DNA of 24,502 nt from a virus: positions 1 to 24,502 of the IMG/VR virus record IMGVR_UViG_3300035701_001486; one strand, written 5' to 3'. A model generated the notes under the pieces. That model was given only the letters and a program-made list of their open reading frames with translations, ran no database searches and was not told the origin of the DNA. Of this stretch, positions 1 to 7,298 are shown one piece after another. Position 1 is the stretch's first letter, and each line of letters opens with the position of its first letter. Both the position numbers and the translations under genes were made by a program.

Positions 1-318
1 CGCGGTCCCAATGCGCGTGACGAAGTTGTTGTTCAGGTCCGTCAGCTCGCTCATCTCCCCGATGGCGAGTGCCGCGCCGGCACGCACGCCCCAGCGCGTC
101 AGCCTGCGATTGAGTCGGTTCTCTAGGCGCTCGATGTCGTCGGTATTCCTAGCCCTGATTTCCGCCCGCATGGTTGCGCGTTCCATGCGAGCATCCCCCA
201 TCGGGGCTCTTGATTGTCTTGGTACATATGTCCCGCCCGCCAGCGATTGAGTCTCCGGGGTGCGCAGTTCGCTGGTGTCGAGCCTTAACTTGATCGAGAC
301 TTCATTTTCCAGCGCCAC
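1..318 (-). CDS. Probable tail tape measure protein, N-terminal part (runs off left edge)
   Basis: This minus-strand frame stays open from a GTG at 318 to the window edge, giving about 106 residues. The N-terminus (VALENEVSIKLRLDTSEL) resembles the short beta-strand start common in tape measure proteins. It is followed by an Arg/Glu-rich helical stretch and a small hydrophobic patch (AGAALAIG). It sits after the tail tube and the chaperone-slot gene, where a tape measure is expected. The GTG is the first possible start after an in-frame stop and has no clear Shine-Dalgarno. It overlaps the end of the preceding gene by 17 bp, so translation may be coupled or reached by frameshift. A later ATG at 201 is an alternative start. 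The tape-measure identity is inferred from position and N-terminal style; it could be another minor tail protein. Confidence 0.6.
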   Translation of the reverse strand, partial: MALENEVSIKLRLDTSELRTPETQSLAGGTYVPRQSRAPMGDARMERATMRAEIRARNTDDIERLENRLNRRLTRWGVRAGAALAIGEMSELTDLNNNFVTRIGTA

Positions 319-691
319 GTTTTGCGATCATATCCGCCGCGATCGCGGCAAAGGCGATAAGATCGTCTCCCTCAAGATGCTTGGAAACCTCGGGCGGATC
401 AAAGAATGCGTCCACGTTCACCGCCACGCCGTAGGCCGAAGTCGCCGCCTTGTCAAGCTCCTTGAGCAGGGTCTTGGCGTTGTCAGCCGCGTCCGTGTAG
501 TCCGCTTGGCCAGCCATGAAGGCGTTGCGGGCCGCCCGAAGCATCCCGTAGACGCGCCCGGCTTCCTCAAGCAACCGCCTGAACTCCTCCACTTCCTCGG
601 GCTTGAGAAACACAAACTTCAACGTGACGGGAGTTGGAGATCCATTCCTGAATTCCACCCCGTCCTGGCTGAACGCCCATTTGCAAGCCAT
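302..691 (-). CDS. Small tail protein in the tail-assembly-chaperone slot (129 aa)
   Basis: The 129-residue protein starts at an ATG with a good upstream GGAGGG. It has a beta-rich N-terminus (KWAFSQDGVEFRNGSPTPVTLKFVFL) and then a mainly helical, acidic/basic body rich in Ala, ending RGAGK. No family is recognised from sequence. It lies between the tail-tube region and the probable tape measure, the place usually held by tail assembly chaperones. Its stop codon lies inside the start region of the next gene, which is in the +1 frame relative to it. Function is inferred from gene order only. Confidence 0.75.
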   Translation of the reverse strand: MACKWAFSQDGVEFRNGSPTPVTLKFVFLKPEEVEEFRRLLEEAGRVYGMLRAARNAFMAGQADYTDAADNAKTLLKELDKAATSAYGVAVNVDAFFDPPEVSKHLEGDDLIAFAAIAADMIAKRGAGK

Positions 692-708
692 GCGATACCC
701 TCCATAGG

Positions 709-1902
709 CTATATCATCGATGTGCTGGAAGCGTAGGTATCCGAAATCGAGCAGCCCACGGCGGCAGACGGAAGGGACACGCGGTAGTTATGCGCCAGCT
801 TGGAGGCGATCTGCCCCACCTCATCGTTTGTGATCGGCTTCTTCCAGGTATCCCCCAGGCGCGGGGACTTGATATTGAGCGTGACAGTTTGATGGTTTCC
901 GGCAACGCCCATGCTCCCGGCGGCGGCGCCGCGGCTGAAAGAGAATCCCACCGTCATCCCGCTGGCACCCGTCAAAGCCACGGTGCCGGAACCCACCGTC
1001 GTATCCTCATCGGTTTCGGCCACCATGGACGTCAGCGCCGCATCACGATACCATTGGATTTTCCATATCGGCGCCGCCGCCTGCCTCTCGATGTAGACAT
1101 ACGCGCTGCCCTTGTTGCTGTCGGCTTCCGATGGATTCGTAATCGCGGGGGACAACACGCAAGTTGCCGTATCCCCGCTCTTGACGAGGGGACCGAGAAC
1201 GAGCGTAGCCGTCAATCCCGTGGGGCCGTCCTGCCATGCCCGCGCCAGCGTCAGCGCGTTGTCGCCCGTGATTTTCGTTGTCCCGTCAGGAAGGGCTTTC
1301 GTCAGGAAGTACGTCACCGTGAACTGCGGCGCGTCCACCGTGTCGTCCGTCACCTCGAAGTTGGCAATACCCGAAAGCGTGTGATCGCTCCCGACGATGG
1401 ACGACGTGGCGCTGTTCAGGACGCCGAGATTCGTAGCTGCGGACGCCAGAGCAGAGTACGTCAGGTTCGGCGCCTGGATGGTCTGCGAGTCCGCAAGCAT
1501 CTTCGCACGCAACGCGCCGAAACGCCCTTTACGCGCCAGAATGCTGATCTGCCCATTCGTCAGCGACGAATCGTAGACGTAGCTGATCGCCCCGGCAGAT
1601 TTGTCCTCATCGCTCGTGGAAAGCTCCACGTCCAGCACGGGAAAGAAGCTCGTCTCGAAAGCGGACCGCTGCGAAGAATGCATCGATGCGACGGTGGGCG
1701 ATACCGTATTTTCGAGCGCGTACTTGCTGTTCGTGGCGGCGATCTCCTCCTCGTCCACGCTCGTGGAATACGCTGCCGTGATCTGCCGCTTGCTGTACGT
1801 CGCCGTGGTGGCGAAGTGGGAATGCTCCCACAAAGCCTCGGTCTTGCGCAGGATCTTCAGTTCCGCGCCAAGTTGCTTGAATGAATTGGTGTAATCAACC
1901 AC
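709..1902 (-). CDS. Unrecognised virion structural protein (397 aa), tail region
   Basis: The start is a GTG at 1902, supported by a strong GAGGAGG seven bases upstream; there is no better ATG nearby. The N-terminal ~120 residues are helical and polar (VDYTNSFKQLGAELKILRKTEALWEH would be the first helix region). After about residue 180 the protein becomes Ser/Thr/Gly-rich beta structure. An Ig- or FN3-like stretch (around residues 280-340, with PIWKIQWYRD) resembles surface-exposed phage domains. The C-terminus returns to mixed helix. It lies directly after the tail tube gene and before the chaperone-slot gene, so it is probably a tail component or decoration protein. I do not recognise a named family. 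There is no Gly-rich sheath signature, so I do not call it a sheath. Confidence 0.8.
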   Translation of the reverse strand: MVDYTNSFKQLGAELKILRKTEALWEHSHFATTATYSKRQITAAYSTSVDEEEIAATNSKYALENTVSPTVASMHSSQRSAFETSFFPVLDVELSTSDEDKSAGAISYVYDSSLTNGQISILARKGRFGALRAKMLADSQTIQAPNLTYSALASAATNLGVLNSATSSIVGSDHTLSGIANFEVTDDTVDAPQFTVTYFLTKALPDGTTKITGDNALTLARAWQDGPTGLTATLVLGPLVKSGDTATCVLSPAITNPSEADSNKGSAYVYIERQAAAPIWKIQWYRDAALTSMVAETDEDTTVGSGTVALTGASGMTVGFSFSRGAAAGSMGVAGNHQTVTLNIKSPRLGDTWKKPITNDEVGQIASKLAHNYRVSLPSAAVGCSISDTYASSTSMI

Positions 1903-1915
1903 GGCGATTCCTCCT

Positions 1916-2926
1916 CTACGTTATCGAAATATTGACGAAGCCTGCGCTCGCGTCTACCAAGGCGCGGCCTAGGGCGCTGAAATCGCACCAGCCTTTATTG
2001 TCATGCCCGATCTTGTGTACCTCAAAGTCCATGTTCTTGATGTCGATAGTAAACGTCGAGGCCGGAAGAATACCGGCGGCTGGAGCCACCGCGGTGAAGA
2101 TGAATCTGCTGTTCGTCCCCGTGCGGGCGGCATCCAGAAGCGTCCAGGTCTCGTCCGAAAGCGTGCCCTTGAGGCTCACGCTGATGTAGGTTTTGCCGCG
2201 CTTCCAAATGTCCCACTTGTTGGTCATCGTCCATTCGCCGCTGATGCGTTGATCGAGCGTGATCTCCAATTCCGTATAGAGCAGTTCAAGGTCGATCCCC
2301 GAGGGATCGGTCGATCCGTCCCGCGTAAACTCCGCGCGCATCACGGGGTAGATCCGCAGGTCGGTCGGTGCCGCCGGCGAGGCGGGGATCACCACTCCCG
2401 CTGGAAGGCCATTCAAGGCATTGATATTATCAGCCCGCGCCTCGTATTCCCCTATCAGGATGATGCGCCCTTCGGTACGCACGTTGCGGATCGTCAGCTT
2501 ATGTATCCAAAGGTCGCTCGTGCGGATCAGGTTCTGGCCGCTCCCGCTTGCCGTGGATTCCGCCCATCCGAGCGTCAGCCACTTGTCGATCTGGCTCTTG
2601 AGCGCATATACGCCCGCCGTCGGCGGCCCCCAATTCGACCGCAGGCATAGCCCGACGCTTTGCGGGGTCGCCATCGTGCGGATGATCCCGCGGGGCTGCT
2701 CGGGCATCGAGTAGCGGCTGGCTTCGTTCTCCGAGTAGGGCGTCGTCATCCAGGGGCCGGGGCGGGACTTGATGCGCCCAGGATCGACGTCAATCTCCTG
2801 CGTCCAGCAGCGGATGCAGTTGGCCCCAAGCGTGAAATCAGCGACAGCCGTTTCCTTGGCGCTTTGCACTCCGAGGAATGCCGCGCTAGGCTTCCTGATC
2901 CGCCTGTCTGTAGCCGTGCCGCTCAT
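1916..2926 (-). CDS. Probable major tail tube protein (336 aa)
   Basis: The ATG overlaps the stop of the upstream gene in an ATGA. The protein is mostly beta-strand with conserved-looking features of tail tube proteins in its C-terminal half. These are a segment around KWDIWKRGKTYISVSLKGTL, then a helix (DETWTLLDAARTG), then strands ending near IGHDNKGWCDFSALG. A proline/glycine-rich N-terminal half (residues 1-130) includes a WTQEID segment. Its length is within the range for long tail tube proteins of siphoviruses. Position after the tail terminator-like gene and before the chaperone slot supports the call. The tube would polymerise beneath the head as the DNA channel. An alternative is a second tail structural protein, with the 397-aa neighbour being the main tube. 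Confidence 0.65.
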   Translation of the reverse strand: MSGTATDRRIRKPSAAFLGVQSAKETAVADFTLGANCIRCWTQEIDVDPGRIKSRPGPWMTTPYSENEASRYSMPEQPRGIIRTMATPQSVGLCLRSNWGPPTAGVYALKSQIDKWLTLGWAESTASGSGQNLIRTSDLWIHKLTIRNVRTEGRIILIGEYEARADNINALNGLPAGVVIPASPAAPTDLRIYPVMRAEFTRDGSTDPSGIDLELLYTELEITLDQRISGEWTMTNKWDIWKRGKTYISVSLKGTLSDETWTLLDAARTGTNSRFIFTAVAPAAGILPASTFTIDIKNMDFEVHKIGHDNKGWCDFSALGRALVDASAGFVNISIT

Positions 2927-3426
2927 GTGAATTTATTCTCGATACTCTCGGCTTCCAGCGTGATGACGCCATGCCAGCACGTCGCGTCCCCTATGGTGAT
3001 GCGCTCGATCAATTCGCGGTGCGCTACCGGCGTCGTCATCTCCCAATTCGTGAACACCGTCGTATTGAGCCGCAACCCGTCGCAGATCGACTCCATCTGG
3101 TCGATGAAGTCCTTCTCCGTCTTTCCCGTGTCCTGTATGCCCATGAATCCGTCGAGCTGGAACTTATGGATCAAATACACGCGGAACCATTCCGGCGCGT
3201 GTTCTTCGCGGGTGCTGATCTTGTTGACCATCCAGCCGTTTAGCTTCCCGCTCCATCCCGTATCGATGCGACCAAAGAGCGAAAGGAACTTCTGCGGATC
3301 GCGCCAGAACCGCTCATAGTCATGTACCACGTTGGCGACTGCCGATGGCGTCCCGGCGTTCAACGCGCTCTTGACGGCGCTGACGATGCCATTGCGAATC
3401 GTGGCTACGGTGGGGTTCGCGCTCAT
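2923..3426 (-). CDS. Probable tail terminator / tail completion protein (167 aa)
   Basis: The 167-residue protein begins with an ATG overlapping the previous stop (ATGA) and ends in another ATGA with the tail tube gene. The N-terminal helix (VATIRNGIVSAVKSALNAGTP) followed by a beta/alpha body with several aromatic-rich strands is the general layout of tail terminator proteins (lambda gpU / HK97-type). These cap the tail tube and join it to the head connector. The gene order (gp10-like, stopper-like, this gene, tail tube) fits that role. No diagnostic motif is present, so the specific call rests on position, size and predicted fold type. Confidence 0.6.
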   Translation of the reverse strand: MSANPTVATIRNGIVSAVKSALNAGTPSAVANVVHDYERFWRDPQKFLSLFGRIDTGWSGKLNGWMVNKISTREEHAPEWFRVYLIHKFQLDGFMGIQDTGKTEKDFIDQMESICDGLRLNTTVFTNWEMTTPVAHRELIERITIGDATCWHGVITLEAESIENKFT

Positions 3427-3797
3427 GTCTCGATCCTCACCACGGCGGGATTGACGTTGAAGCTGACGTCATAGGCATCCTCGGGAAGGCGGTTCGTGCT
3501 TGACCCGGACGCCCAGCGGCGGATCTCCCCGACGTAGGTGCCCGCGAGACCCGTATGCATGCCCGTGTAGGCAAAGCTGACGAGTCCCGAGGGGCCACTC
3601 GTCACCGTGCCCGTCAGATCAAACAGCTTGGCCGAGTCTACATCCTCGATATCGCGCTTGACGGCGAGCTTGATGGTCTTGCCCGTGATGACCAGCGTAT
3701 CGCCCGCTCGGTCCTTGAACTCGTACACAATCGTCGGCTGCGTGCCTTGCATGAGGTCGATCATCATGCCGGGCGTGATCGCGGGGTAGCTGGTCAT
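3423..3797 (-). CDS. Small beta-sandwich-like head-tail joining protein (124 aa)
   Basis: I place the start at ATG 3797, which overlaps the upstream stop in an ATGA; the longer open frame upstream is an Arg/Gly-rich shadow of the neighbouring gene. The 124-residue protein has strand-forming segments such as PTIVYEFKDRAGDTLVITGK and YVGEIRRWASG. It resembles the N-terminal Ig-like domains found in some baseplate or tail-associated phage proteins (BppU-like pattern of a described ligand followed by a strand). It lies between the gp10-like gene and the tail terminator-like gene, where a head-tail stopper or a small decoration protein could sit. I do not assign a specific family. Confidence 0.65.
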   Translation of the reverse strand: MTSYPAITPGMMIDLMQGTQPTIVYEFKDRAGDTLVITGKTIKLAVKRDIEDVDSAKLFDLTGTVTSGPSGLVSFAYTGMHTGLAGTYVGEIRRWASGSSTNRLPEDAYDVSFNVNPAVVRIET

Positions 3798-4291
3798 GTC
3801 GGCGTCCCCAGGTTCTGCTGCAGGGCCGTCATAAAGGAGTGCATATGGAATTCGCTCGCTTGCATGAGTTGATATGTCCTCTGGAACATCCTCCCGCGTC
3901 CCTCCAGGTTGGGGAGCGTCAGGCCGGAGCGCAATATCTTGCGCCTCACCATGTAGGCGATGCGCTTGCCTTCCTTGCCGCCGATGCCGAGTTTCCCGGC
4001 CACCCACGCCTCGATGGCTACCTTCGGCGGCATCTTGCTCCAATGCCCGTTGTACTCATGCGTCAGCGCCACTACGCCCTTGGCGTACACCGCCTGCTCG
4101 TCCCCTCCCATGCGCGGCTCGGCCTGCACGCCACGGACTAGGCCGCCCTTCCACCGGGGCGTCAGGTCGCGCACGTTGTCGCGCACTACGCGGGCGGATT
4201 TACCCAGCGCCGCACGCGCCCAGACCTTGACCCTCTCGGGGACCAACTGCAAGTCCCTTTGGCTCACCGTCATGGTCGCGGTATAGTTCAC
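3794..4291 (-). CDS. HK97-gp10-like tail completion protein (165 aa)
   Basis: The protein has the helical N-terminus followed by a short-strand layout of the HK97 gp10 family: VWARAALGKSARVVRDNVRDLTPRWKGG would begin the family region, with the TPxxKGG-like turn typical of it. Later come ALTHEYNG and a basic C-terminal helix. Proteins of this family act at the head-tail junction in siphovirus assembly. I chose a GTG at 4291 because it overlaps the previous stop as GTGA, the arrangement used repeatedly in this operon. An ATG six codons further in (4273) is the alternative. The open frame reaching back to 4483 is the shadow of the neighbouring adaptor gene. Confidence 0.7.
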   Translation of the reverse strand: MNYTATMTVSQRDLQLVPERVKVWARAALGKSARVVRDNVRDLTPRWKGGLVRGVQAEPRMGGDEQAVYAKGVVALTHEYNGHWSKMPPKVAIEAWVAGKLGIGGKEGKRIAYMVRRKILRSGLTLPNLEGRGRMFQRTYQLMQASEFHMHSFMTALQQNLGTPT

Positions 4292-4947
4292 TTCCAGCCC
4301 TTCTGCAACGCCGCCGGATCGGTCTGGTAGGCGATGGCCGCCTCGTCGCGCCGGATCTCCGTTTCCGCCTGGGCGATGAGCATCTTCCGCGCTGTCTCGA
4401 ATTCCTGCGCTTTCGAGCGATAATTTACGGCATCGAGGTTGTTGCTGACGCTGTTGGCGTACCGCGCCGAAAACTCCGCGCACGCGATGGCCGCCGCCAT
4501 GCGCCCGATGATCGCCTCGTGGCGAGAGTCCAGCGTGGACGCCGAGGCCGTCAGCGTATGGTCAGTCGTGTACGTCAGCCGGAACGCGCCGGCGGGGTTC
4601 GGGTCGATGTAGTACCTCATCCCCGTGGTGGTACGCGCCATGCGCACGTCCGGGTTAGGTCCGTAGGGAATCAAATACGTCGGCGGCGATTGATCCAACG
4701 GATACTCGACGCTGACGATGCGGGATTGATTCGTCCAATCCGTTGGCACGGTGTAGTAGCCCGTGGAGACATTCGTGACAGAGGCGCACTTGATTTGCGG
4801 GATGCGCCGGCAGTACCAGTTGAACGCCTGGGTGATGGCGGCATCGCGCACCGCCGTGGTCGCCGTGGAGTTGACGTTCTCGAGGGTGGAGCCCAGATCC
4901 TGCAAACTGTATTTGTATTCAGTCTGTATGTTGGCGAGTGCCGTCAT
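4288..4947 (-). CDS. Probable head-tail adaptor protein (219 aa)
   Basis: This is the first gene after the capsid gene and a terminator-like hairpin, with an excellent AGGAGGTGA six bases before the ATG. The N-terminal segment is helical (LANIQTEYKYSLQDLGSTLENV). A central beta domain contains GYYTVPTDW and MRYYIDPNP. The C-terminal third is a long helical region (EFETARKMLIAQAETEIRRDE). This helix-beta-helix plan and the position directly after the major capsid protein match phage head-tail adaptor/connector proteins that dock under the portal. No strict motif is known for these, so confidence is moderate on the function and high that it is a gene. Confidence 0.7.
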   Translation of the reverse strand: MTALANIQTEYKYSLQDLGSTLENVNSTATTAVRDAAITQAFNWYCRRIPQIKCASVTNVSTGYYTVPTDWTNQSRIVSVEYPLDQSPPTYLIPYGPNPDVRMARTTTGMRYYIDPNPAGAFRLTYTTDHTLTASASTLDSRHEAIIGRMAAAIACAEFSARYANSVSNNLDAVNYRSKAQEFETARKMLIAQAETEIRRDEAAIAYQTDPAALQKGWK

Positions 4948-5046
4948 GGCGGGTCACCTCCTGCACCGGGTGGCATTCCTGGCGCGGCGACGGCGGGTAC
5001 CTCCCACCACTCTACCGCACGCTACGAGTCATGCCCCGCGCCGGGC

Positions 5047-5091
5047 GTCCCTTAAAGGGACTCGGGGGAGCAGCGGTCTACCCCCGAGCCC
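5047..5091 (-). terminator. Terminator-like hairpin after the capsid gene
   Basis: In the 163-bp gap between the capsid stop and the adaptor gene, CTCGGGGG (5061-5068) pairs perfectly with CCCCCGAG (5081-5088). GGG/CCC extends the stem at 5057-5059 and 5089-5091 around one bulged base. A second small palindrome (GTCCC/GGGAC, 5047-5061) follows in the leftward direction. Only three T residues follow on the minus strand, so it is a weak intrinsic terminator. It may instead lower expression of the connector and tail genes relative to capsid, or act as an RNA processing site. The rest of the gap carries no gene. Confidence 0.55.
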
Positions 5092-5110
5092 CAAAAAGGA
5101 GCGTCCTAGT

Positions 5111-6547
5111 TTACCCCGCGAGCACGTTCACGAGCATCGTCTGCGCAGCGGGGTAGTAGGGCTTCAGCACCTCGGTGACGTAGATGCCAAACTCGTACCG
5201 CCTCTGCGACAGCGCCCACTCGTACTGCGTGTATTCGTTCTGAACTTCCATCTCCCAGACGTTGGGAATCTGGTTGTTCGGATAGGGCAGCTGCTCTACC
5301 AGGAAGATGATCGTCCCGCTCGGCAGATCGGGGTGGATCTTGATCGGGATCTCGTTGGGGAAGCCTTCCGCAAAGCTCGACGCGAACTTGTTGAGGTAGC
5401 TCCCGACGTAGATGCCCCCGACAATGTTCTTCTGCCCGTCCTGCAAGACCACGCGATAGGCGAGGGCGGAAGAAGCGCCGATCTTGGCCGTGATATCCTT
5501 CGCTTGCTGCGAGTTGCAAAGGATCATCGTGGGGCCGAGGCGGTAACTGTCCCACATGTTCTTGAGGACCGTATCGAACTGCGTGATGCCGCCGTAGGTG
5601 TCGCTCGTGAGCGTAGCCGCATCGAGCGACGTCACCGTGCCGTCAGCGGCGATGCTGCCGATGACGCCCGTGAACTCGTAGGCGCTGCCGGTCTCGTCGG
5701 ACGTATTGGGGGTCGTCCCCGCGGCGCCCTGGCTGATGATCGTACAGGAGTTCACCGTCACGGTCGAGTGGTACTTGATCGCGCCCGCGCCCTTCTTGGT
5801 GAAAACGTTGTAGGCGACCGCGCCCTTGACCCGCGTCCAGGTGGCCGTGATGGTATCCAACCCGCCGTTGATCGTGATCGAGGCGGAAGAACCCACCAGA
5901 GACTCGCCCTCCGCGTTGGCGGTGCCGGCGGCCTTCTCGGCCTTCTGGTAGCCGCGCAGCGAAAGCGCCGAGGCGTAGACGTAATACGTGTCCGTCGCCA
6001 ACGCGCCCGCCGTGCTGGATGACGTAGCGCCCGCCACGACCGTGGGGGTGCCGATGTCCGTGGCCTGCCCGCCCAGGATGACGCGCTCTTCCGAGATCAT
6101 CACCGAGTACAGCAGATTGAGGGCGGTGACGGCGCGGACGTCCTCGAAGCCCTTGGAGGCGTACAGCGCCTCGAAGCCGATGTAGTCGTCATGCCCCATC
6201 GTCACGAAGGTCGCGGACTTGCTGTCCGTCCCCGTCGTGTTGAACGCCGCAGCGCGGGTGTTTTCCGCCACGCCCGGCCAGAGGTTCGCCGTGTTGATGC
6301 CCGTGATCCGCTTCCAGTTCACCGCGGTGGCGCCGACCGGGGCGGCCACGCGGGCGATGCGGTTGCGCAGGGGCGAGTAGACCGGGAACAGCTTTTTGGA
6401 CGGCGCCTCGAGGTTGTACCCCGTCAGCGCCTGCGCGATGTTGATACCGGCCTTCTGCAGGCCCGGCGTCAGCACCGGCTTCTGGTTGAGGGCGCTTTTC
6501 GCAAGATCGACGGTCTCCTGCGTGATCGCCCCGATGGGAAGGCTCAT
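5111..6547 (-). CDS. Major capsid protein with inserted FN3-like domain (478 aa)
   Basis: This is the gene directly after the protease/scaffold gene, with a GGAG seven bases before the ATG. The N-terminal ~160 residues and the C-terminal ~170 residues fit an HK97-fold capsid protein. They have a helical N-arm, then RNRIARVAAPVG, and a long helix around SKGFEDVRAVTALNLL. The late region includes FAEGFPNEIPIKIHPDLPSG and ends in an IYVTEVLKPYYPAAQ segment. Between roughly residues 164 and 290 lies an extra beta domain with the fibronectin type III pattern ITATWTRVKGAVAYNVF. It is flanked by Gly/Ala/Ser/Thr linkers. The insert makes the protein longer than typical capsid proteins of ~300-400 aa. 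The insert probably projects from the capsid surface; that is inference. Confidence 0.85.
   Translation of the reverse strand: MSLPIGAITQETVDLAKSALNQKPVLTPGLQKAGINIAQALTGYNLEAPSKKLFPVYSPLRNRIARVAAPVGATAVNWKRITGINTANLWPGVAENTRAAAFNTTGTDSKSATFVTMGHDDYIGFEALYASKGFEDVRAVTALNLLYSVMISEERVILGGQATDIGTPTVVAGATSSSTAGALATDTYYVYASALSLRGYQKAEKAAGTANAEGESLVGSSASITINGGLDTITATWTRVKGAVAYNVFTKKGAGAIKYHSTVTVNSCTIISQGAAGTTPNTSDETGSAYEFTGVIGSIAADGTVTSLDAATLTSDTYGGITQFDTVLKNMWDSYRLGPTMILCNSQQAKDITAKIGASSALAYRVVLQDGQKNIVGGIYVGSYLNKFASSFAEGFPNEIPIKIHPDLPSGTIIFLVEQLPYPNNQIPNVWEMEVQNEYTQYEWALSQRRYEFGIYVTEVLKPYYPAAQTMLVNVLAG
5678..6055 (-). other. FN3-like domain inside the capsid protein
   Basis: Residues about 165-290 of the capsid protein form a separate module. 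Linkers rich in Ala, Thr and Ser precede a DTYYVYASAL strand and the strand pair TITATWTRVKGAVAYNVFT, a hallmark pattern of fibronectin type III folds (W near the B strand, Y in the C strand). The module ends near TSDETGSAYEFTG, after which capsid-type sequence resumes. Boundaries are approximate. Confidence 0.65.
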
Positions 6548-6572
6548 GGTGTTCTCCGTTTCAAAAAAAGGG

Positions 6573-7298
6573 TTACAGTTTCTCGCCTCGCAGGATCTTC
6601 TTCATGTCCAGCGTGGCGGCCTGCCTGAGCATGGCATCCTTGGCGAGCGGGTCCATCACGAACGCCGCCGCCTTGATGAGGAGCTGCTGCTCCATTTCGG
6701 CAGCGCGGAGTTCTCCGACTCCGCTTTTCTCCACCGCGGCGACACCCGCAGGCAGTTCCGTCCTCGCGGGACCGCCGGGCATCGGCGTGTTCTCCAGGGT
6801 TTCGAGGCGCTTCGAGAGTTCCGCCTGTCCCGACGCCATCGCGTCGAGCTTCGCGAAAACAGCCTTCTGCAAACCTTCGATCCCGGTGGAGAATGCTTTT
6901 TGCAATTCGTCGCTTCCCGCGGCGGCTTCCTTGACGTAGCCGCACTTCGGGCAGCCGGCGTGGATCGGCGCGGGCGGCATCGGGGGATTCGCCACGGGGG
7001 GCGCCTCGCCCGCCGCCTCATGCTCCGTCGCGGCTTCCTCGTAGCTTTCCGTCACGGTCGCGCCGGGGGCTTCCGCGGCCTTGCCCTGCATATCCGGCGG
7101 GCTGATCGTCGTCGCGGCCTCCTCGTGGGGGCCGGCGGGCTTGCCCGTCGAGGGATTGTCCGCGCTCTTCGCGGGCGTGGGCGGGGCTTCCATCGGCTTC
7201 AGCGACGGCGTGATCGGCGCCTGCGCCCCAGGCGGCGTGTGCTGACCCGGCTTGGGACTCGCGCCGATGCGCTTCCCCGCTTTCTCCAGTTCGCTCAT
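6573..7298 (-). CDS. Nested in-frame scaffold protein from internal start (241 aa)
   Basis: Within the protease/scaffold gene, codon 317 is an ATG (7298) preceded by GGAGGA with five bases spacing. This is a better ribosome site than that of the full-length gene itself. Translation from here would give only the low-complexity linker and the helical scaffold, without the protease. Many phages make a free scaffold this way from the 3' part of the protease gene (lambda C/Nu3 is the classical case). The Shine-Dalgarno is what the sequence shows; production of the shorter product is inference. Confidence 0.55.
   Translation of the reverse strand: MSELEKAGKRIGASPKPGQHTPPGAQAPITPSLKPMEAPPTPAKSADNPSTGKPAGPHEEAATTISPPDMQGKAAEAPGATVTESYEEAATEHEAAGEAPPVANPPMPPAPIHAGCPKCGYVKEAAAGSDELQKAFSTGIEGLQKAVFAKLDAMASGQAELSKRLETLENTPMPGGPARTELPAGVAAVEKSGVGELRAAEMEQQLLIKAAAFVMDPLAKDAMLRQAATLDMKKILRGEKL

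Noticed and set aside
302-318. Classical -1 slippery frameshift between the chaperone-slot gene and the next
   Set aside because: The next frame is +1 relative to the upstream one and no X-XXY-YYZ heptamer is seen, so a lambda G/GT-type -1 shift does not fit.
4763-6022. 419-aa plus-strand open frame opposite capsid and adaptor genes
   Set aside because: Arg-rich shadow of minus-strand genes; no ribosome site and no domain.
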